64,000 nucleotides of DNA. Source: Bacteroides mediterraneensis. Lineage in GTDB: Bacteria; Bacteroidota; Bacteroidia; Bacteroidales; Bacteroidaceae. The notes under the pieces were generated by a model. That model was given only the letters and a program-made list of their open reading frames with translations. It had not been told where the DNA came from and did not search any database. The DNA is taken from assembly GCF_025993685.1 (NCBI RefSeq), contig NZ_DAJPEN010000001.1, positions 3,100,001-3,164,000 on the forward strand, given 5' to 3'. Below, piece after piece: positions 60,109 through 64,000 of the stretch (position 1 is the stretch's first letter; each line of letters begins with the position of its first letter). The translations under genes were made by a program, and so were the position numbers.

Positions 60109-60954
60109 ATGAAACGAATTATCTTTCTACTCTACGCCTGCCTGTCTGTCCTCATGCTCCATGCACAGGAAGACAGTCTGCGTGCGACCCGCTACGTGAT
60201 GCGTTCCGTACTCTACGGAGCAGGCGTGAGCAACGTACTCGACACGTATCTTTCTCCACTGGAATACAAAGGGCCGGAGGTACGTATCCTGCGTGAGAAT
60301 ATGCGCATGACCCGGCTGATGAACGGAAACGTATCGGCACAGAATCTGTTGCAAGCCCATGTGTCGTACACGCACAATCCCAGCAAGACAGGTTATATGT
60401 ATGCCGGACTGCTGAACTGGAGTTATGCTCTCCACTATCAGTTCCGTCTCAGTGAGCAGTTGAAGCTGCTGGCCGGCCCGACAATTGACCTGAACGGGGG
60501 ATTCGTGTACAATACGCGCAATTCCAATAACCCGGCACAGGCCAAGGTGTACGGAAGTTTGGGCCTCTCCGGCATGGCTATCTACAAGTTCCACATCGGC
60601 CACTATCCGCTGGTAGCACGTTACCAGGCCAACCTTCCGTTGCTGGGTACCATGTTCTCTCCCGAATTCGGACAGTCCTACTACGAAATGTTCTCCTTGG
60701 GATACAAAGGAAAGAATGTCCTGTTTACCTCCCTCCACAACAGCCCTTCCCTCCGTCAGATGATAACCCTCGACTTCCCTATCCGGAAGGTCACAATGCG
60801 TGTAGCCTATGTCTGCGATCTCCAGCAAGCCAAGGTCAACCACCTGAAATACCATACTTACTCACATGATTTCATGATTGGCTTCGTGAAGAATTTCCAC
60901 CTGCTGAAAGGCAAGAACCGAATCACCATGCCTTCAAACGTTACTCCCTACTGA
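60109..60954 (+). CDS. DUF3316 family exported protein
   Basis: The 281-residue protein has a signal peptide ending in 'LMLHAQ'. The rest alternates polar and aromatic residues in strand-like stretches ('YMYAGLLNWSYALHYQFRL', 'LLAGPTIDLNGGFVYNTRN', 'YEMFSLGYKGKNVLFTSL'), as in an outer-membrane or periplasmic beta protein. I place it in DUF3316, a family found in Bacteroidetes. Function unknown. It starts 4 nt after parC and its stop is 1 nt before the next start, so all three are tightly coupled. Confidence 0.8.
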   Translation: MKRIIFLLYACLSVLMLHAQEDSLRATRYVMRSVLYGAGVSNVLDTYLSPLEYKGPEVRILRENMRMTRLMNGNVSAQNLLQAHVSYTHNPSKTGYMYAGLLNWSYALHYQFRLSEQLKLLAGPTIDLNGGFVYNTRNSNNPAQAKVYGSLGLSGMAIYKFHIGHYPLVARYQANLPLLGTMFSPEFGQSYYEMFSLGYKGKNVLFTSLHNSPSLRQMITLDFPIRKVTMRVAYVCDLQQAKVNHLKYHTYSHDFMIGFVKNFHLLKGKNRITMPSNVTPY

Positions 60955-60955
60955 T

Positions 60956-61981
60956 ATGAAGAAAATATATCATTTCCACTTATACGGCCTCCTGCTGGTG
61001 CTGACCTACACCTTATTCTCTTCGTGTATCCGTGAAGACATACAGGGCAATACACCGGAAGCCAATTTCGAATCGCTCTGGAAAATCATCGACGAGCAAT
61101 ATTGTTTCCTGGATTACAAAAAGGAAGTGTATGGTCTGGACTGGGACGAAGTACACACCCGCTATGCGAAACGGATTTCTCCGTCGATGAGCTGGGAAGC
61201 ACTTTTTGAAGTTCTTTCAGATATGGTCAACGAACTCAGAGACGGCCATGTGAATCTGAGCAGCTCCTTAGGCAGCTCGCAATACCGGGAATGGTTTGAT
61301 GCCTACCCGCGCAATTTCAGCGACAGCATCCAAAGCAATTACCTTAAAAAAAACTATATCATCACTTCCGGACTCACCTACCAGATACTGGACAACAACA
61401 TCGGTTATGTGTACTGCGAGAGCTTCTCGGACGGTATCGGCGATGGAAATCTGGATCAGATGCTGAAAAAACTGGAAATCTGCGACGGAGTGATTATCGA
61501 CGTGCGCAACAACGGAGGGGGTAGCCTGACTACCGCCCAAAAACTGGCCGCCCGCTTTACCAACGAAAAGGTGCTGGTGGGCTACATCCGCCACAAAACG
61601 GGACCCGGCCACAATGACTTTTCCGACCCGGAACCGGTGTATCAAGAACCATCCAACAGCATCCGTTGGCAGAAAAAGGCCGTAGTGCTGACCAACCGAC
61701 GTTCCTACAGTGCCACCAATGACTTTGTCAATACCATGCGGCAGTTCCCCCATGTCACTACCCTGGGAGATACGACCGGAGGCGGTTCCGGTCTGCCGTT
61801 CAGTTCCGAAATCCCCAACGGATGGTCCATCCGTTTCTCGGCCAGCCCCATGTTCGACCCGGACATGAACCAGCTGGAGTTCGGTATCGAGCCGGATGTG
61901 AAAGTAGACATGACCAGTGAAGACATGCAGCGAGGAAAAGATACACTCATTGAAACCGCCATCAAAATACTAAAGAATTGA
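60956..61981 (+). CDS. S41-family peptidase lipoprotein
   Basis: The 341-residue protein has a lipoprotein signal (LLLVLTYTLFSSCIRED, Cys 23). The N-terminal domain 'FESLWKIIDEQYCFLDYKK..YGLDW' and the core 'IGYVYCESFSDG', 'GVIIDVRNNGGGSLTTAQKLA', 'VVLTNRRSYSATNDFV' (candidate catalytic Ser about residue 252) and 'LGDTTGGGSGLP' place it in S41. At the point where CtpA-type enzymes have a catalytic Lys this one reads TGGGSG, so it is of the Ser/Glu-like branch. No PDZ domain is seen. Last gene of parC-DUF3316-S41. Confidence 0.9.
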   Translation: MKKIYHFHLYGLLLVLTYTLFSSCIREDIQGNTPEANFESLWKIIDEQYCFLDYKKEVYGLDWDEVHTRYAKRISPSMSWEALFEVLSDMVNELRDGHVNLSSSLGSSQYREWFDAYPRNFSDSIQSNYLKKNYIITSGLTYQILDNNIGYVYCESFSDGIGDGNLDQMLKKLEICDGVIIDVRNNGGGSLTTAQKLAARFTNEKVLVGYIRHKTGPGHNDFSDPEPVYQEPSNSIRWQKKAVVLTNRRSYSATNDFVNTMRQFPHVTTLGDTTGGGSGLPFSSEIPNGWSIRFSASPMFDPDMNQLEFGIEPDVKVDMTSEDMQRGKDTLIETAIKILKN

Positions 61982-61989
61982 CCCGCAGA

Positions 61990-62021
61990 TTTGGAGAATC
62001 GGGAAATTATTTCTACCTTTG
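61990..62021 (+). promoter_or_regulatory. Full promoter (TTTG-N20-TACCTTTG) of tRNA-Leu
   Basis: TTTG at 61990-61993 and TACCTTTG at 62014-62021 are separated by 20 nt; the tRNA begins 31 nt after the -7 box. The promoter starts 9 nt after the S41 stop. Confidence 0.8.
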
Positions 62022-62052
62022 CCTCCGCAAATGCAGAAATCGTTTTCTGTAT

Positions 62053-62134
62053 GCGCCTGTGGCGTAATTGGTAGCCGCGCCAGACTTAGGATCTGGTGTC
62101 GTGAGACGTGTAGGTTCGAGTCCTATCAGGCGCA
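62053..62134 (+). tRNA. tRNA-Leu (anticodon UAG)
   Basis: The acceptor stem GCGCCTG (62053-62059) pairs with CAGGCGC (62127-62133), with discriminator A 62134. The anticodon arm is CCAGA-CTTAGGA-TCTGG, anticodon TAG, reading CUA/CUN leucine codons. The long variable arm (TGTCGTGAGACGTG) and T-loop GGTTCGAGTCC are typical of tRNA-Leu. CCA is not encoded. Confidence 0.95.
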
Positions 62135-62141
62135 CATAGTA

Positions 62142-62181
62142 AAAATGGATTTAATAAACACGTGTTTATTAAATCCATTTT
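62142..62181. terminator. Perfect 40-bp palindrome after tRNA-Leu, probable terminator
   Basis: AAAATGGATTTAATAAACAC (62142-62161) is directly followed by its exact reverse complement, with central CACGTG and no loop. ATTTTG follows. It sits 7 nt after the tRNA and 22 nt before the MATE start. As RNA it makes a long AT-rich hairpin that could trim or end the tRNA transcript. Confidence 0.75.
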
Positions 62182-62203
62182 ATTTTGTTATACCCCATAA
62201 ACT

Positions 62204-63568
62204 ATGCAGACCAGTCGCACGAAAGACCTCACTTCGGGAAATATCACCCAAAGCATGCTTTGTCTAGCTTATCCGCTCATCCTCGGCAACCTGCTCCAGC
62301 AGGGATATAATATTGCGGATACACTGATTATCGGCCAGACGCTGGGGGCCAATGCGCTGGCTGCCGTAGGCTCCTCCTACACGCTCATGGTATTCATCAC
62401 TTCCATTTTCATCGGTCTGTGCATGGGATGCAGTGCCTTGTTCTCCATGCGTTACGGAGCCAAAGATTATGAACTTCTGAAACGTAGCCAAGCAGCCGCT
62501 CTACTCATTACGGGCATCGCTACCTTCCTCATTTTCGCTTTCACCATCAGCTGCATCCGTCCTATTATCCAATGGCTGCAAACCCCGGAAGAATTACAGG
62601 AAATGACGTACGACTACCTGAAAATTACCTTTATCGGCATCTGGTTCGTCTACCTGTATAATTATTATGCCTACCTCCTGCGGGCATTAGGCAATTCCTT
62701 TACACCCCTAGTTTATCTGGCAATCTCCGTCGTATTGAACATCGTACTCGACCTGCTGTTCATCCTTCGACTCGGCTACGGTATCGCAGGAGCGGCCACA
62801 GCTACGGTCCTTTCGCAAGCCGTTTCCGCCATCGGACTTTGGCTGTACTGCTGGAGAAAAATTCCGGAAACACGACTTACACGCAAAGACTTCAAGATAA
62901 ACCGTCCCCTCGTCAGGCAGGTATTTTCGTATGCCTCACTGACTTGCATACAACAATCGGTCATGAACTTTGGTATTCTGATGGTACAGGGGCTGGTTAA
63001 CAGTTTCGGGACTTCCGTCATGGCTGCGTTCACTGCCGCCGTCAAAATTGATTCCTTTGCTTACATGCCCGTACAGGATTTCGGCAATGCATTCTCTACT
63101 TTCACTGCCCAAAACTACGGAGCCGGAAAGAAAGAGCGCATCCTACAAGGCTTCAAAAAAGCGTTCTGGATGACTACGCTTTTCTGCCTGCTTCTCTCAG
63201 CGCTTATCTTTCTGACTGCTCCCTGGCTAATGCAGATTTTCATTTCACCGGAAGAAAAAGAAATTATCCGGATTGGAGTAGAATATCTCCGAGTAGAAGG
63301 CAGTTTCTACTTAGGTATCGGCTACCTGTTTCTATGGTATGGCTTTTACCGGGCGGTATGCAAGCCTGAAATGTCTATTATCCTGACCATTCTGTCCTTG
63401 GGAACCCGTGTAGCCTTAGCCTACCTCTTAGCATCCATTCCTTCCATTGGTGTACACGGTATCTGGTGGTCCATTCCTATCGGCTGGGCATTGGCGGATA
63501 TCTACGGACAGGTATATTACTGGAAAAAGAAGCGTTACTTACTTGTCCCTCCCACTGTTTCACAATAA
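62204..63568 (+). CDS. MATE-family efflux transporter
   Basis: The 454-residue protein has about twelve membrane helices. Marks include 'LAYPLILGNLLQQGYNIADTLIIGQTLGANALAAVGSS' and 'FIGLCMGCSALFSMRYGAKDYELLKRS'. 'MPVQDFGNAFSTFTAQNYGAGKKERILQGF' follows in the second half. This is the NorM/DinF-like branch with an Asn/Gln-rich first helix. It differs clearly from the MATE protein at 48.9 kb, so they are not recent duplicates. No promoter box is seen between the palindrome and the ATG; readthrough from the tRNA unit is possible. No gene is seen from 63569 to 63804. Confidence 0.93.
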   Translation: MQTSRTKDLTSGNITQSMLCLAYPLILGNLLQQGYNIADTLIIGQTLGANALAAVGSSYTLMVFITSIFIGLCMGCSALFSMRYGAKDYELLKRSQAAALLITGIATFLIFAFTISCIRPIIQWLQTPEELQEMTYDYLKITFIGIWFVYLYNYYAYLLRALGNSFTPLVYLAISVVLNIVLDLLFILRLGYGIAGAATATVLSQAVSAIGLWLYCWRKIPETRLTRKDFKINRPLVRQVFSYASLTCIQQSVMNFGILMVQGLVNSFGTSVMAAFTAAVKIDSFAYMPVQDFGNAFSTFTAQNYGAGKKERILQGFKKAFWMTTLFCLLLSALIFLTAPWLMQIFISPEEKEIIRIGVEYLRVEGSFYLGIGYLFLWYGFYRAVCKPEMSIILTILSLGTRVALAYLLASIPSIGVHGIWWSIPIGWALADIYGQVYYWKKKRYLLVPPTVSQ

Positions 63569-63804
63569 AAGACACACCTCTATCCGACACTTTTTCCATC
63601 AAAGGCAGAAAGGCAGGACTTGTCTACCATACCAATCTCACCCATTCTTATACTCCCTCAGAGAAGCCTTTCTGTTCCTACATGCCCAGAGAAAAAAATA
63701 CACAGAAGGTTGCTCGTACGTCACGTCAGTCAGTCTTCTCCACAGAAAACAAAATAACCTGCATACAATAGAGCCCCATCAACTCCAAGGTCTCCTAAAG
63801 ACAT

Positions 63805-63838
63805 AAAAAAAGGCCGCCTCTAAAGAGACAGCCTTTTC
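63805..63838 (-). terminator. Rho-independent terminator after exbD
   Basis: On the minus strand GGCTGTCTC-TTTA-GAGGCGGCC forms a continuous 9-bp stem with two G-U pairs, followed by seven T, about 20 nt after the exbD-like stop. Confidence 0.85.
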
Positions 63839-63857
63839 TTGTAAGTATGAAAAACTA

Positions 63858-64000
63858 TTACTGACGCTGAGTAGCTGAATAGTTAATCTTCAAAGCGTAT
63901 GCCTGACGAAGAGCCTGTTTTACTTCTGTTACGATACCCATCTTGGTATTTGCATCGACCTTCAGGGAAACAGTCATAAACGGTTTATCTTCCTCTTTCA
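63858..64000 (-). CDS. ExbD/TolR-type biopolymer transport protein, C-terminal fragment
   Basis: The window cuts this leftward gene; 46 codons are visible, ending with TAA at 63858-63860. The translated end reads KPFMTVSLKVDANTKMGIVT, then EVKQALRQAYALKINYSATQRQ, which fits the periplasmic domain of ExbD (conserved D..t.mg.v..v...lr.a). ExbD works with ExbB and TonB to energise outer-membrane receptors. The rest of the gene and probably an exbD/exbB/tonB operon lie to the right. Confidence 0.85.
   Translation of the reverse strand, partial: KEEDKPFMTVSLKVDANTKMGIVTEVKQALRQAYALKINYSATQRQ

Noticed and set aside
62053..63568. Integrated island at tRNA-Leu
   Set aside because: No integrase or direct repeat of the tRNA 3' end is seen; the MATE gene follows after only the palindrome.
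63447..63806. Two overlapping open frames at the end of the second MATE gene
   Set aside because: They start inside the MATE gene in other frames, have unlike composition and end at the exbD terminator.

Overview
The window reads as a chromosomal segment of a Bacteroides/Phocaeicola-type member of the Bacteroidales. Three things support this. Transcription starts are preceded again and again by the Bacteroidetes -7 element TAnnTTTG, and in two clear cases also by a -33 TTTG exactly 20 nt upstream. The gene content is typical of the group: an lpxC-fabZ fusion, a GldB-like lipoprotein, S9B dipeptidyl peptidase IV, Ser-type sulfatases, a DUF3316 protein and TonB-domain proteins. Secreted proteins start with lipoprotein or AQ-type signal sequences. 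The species cannot be fixed from sequence alone. I see no prophage, transposase, CRISPR array or rRNA operon; most of the window is core genome.

Layout. 1-9.9 kb: the end of an ABC-2 permease; a TonB-domain protein with DPP IV; lipA; a membrane protein; a leftward fabI-gldB-methyltransferase operon; a ROK glucokinase. 10.0-15.7 kb: a five-gene MacAB/TolC-like export operon. 15.8-22.1 kb: rsmF, thyA-folA, an Lrp regulator, an outer-membrane barrel protein and cstA. 22.3-27.6 kb: a GHL10 glycosidase-like protein, then purM, a small membrane protein, prfA and pyrF. 27.8-32.6 kb: the lipid A block lpxD-lpxC/fabZ-lpxA, an acidic pRiA4b-like protein and miaA. 32.6-38.5 kb: an ftsB-like gene, two membrane proteins, dnaX, and a queuosine operon (yhhQ-queC-queF). 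38.5-44.5 kb: a ferredoxin-nitroreductase, corA, nth and two sulfatases. 44.6-50.3 kb: a MerR regulator with an M23 peptidase, alaS and a MATE pump. 50.3-57.2 kb: an AraC regulator divergent from a TolC-HlyD-(double ATPase)-permease-permease exporter. 57.4-64 kb: parC-DUF3316-S41, tRNA-Leu(UAG), a second MATE pump and the end of exbD.

Most noteworthy observations. (1) The leader of yhhQ-queC-queF carries a compact element that matches a class I preQ1 riboswitch placed over the ribosome binding site, so the product of the pathway would control its own operon. (2) Three separate intergenic regions hold tandem arrays of about 21-22 bp units, each unit a short palindrome and each array with its own palindrome sequence (15764-15851, 38359-38450, 57241-57325). 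They share architecture but not sequence, which makes them the best candidate for an undescribed element class here. (3) tRNA-Leu is followed by a perfect 40-bp palindrome with no loop. (4) The fused double ATPase at 53.5 kb has complementary losses in its two halves that predict one working and one dead ATP site. (5) The TonB-domain protein at 0.4 kb has its domains in reversed order.
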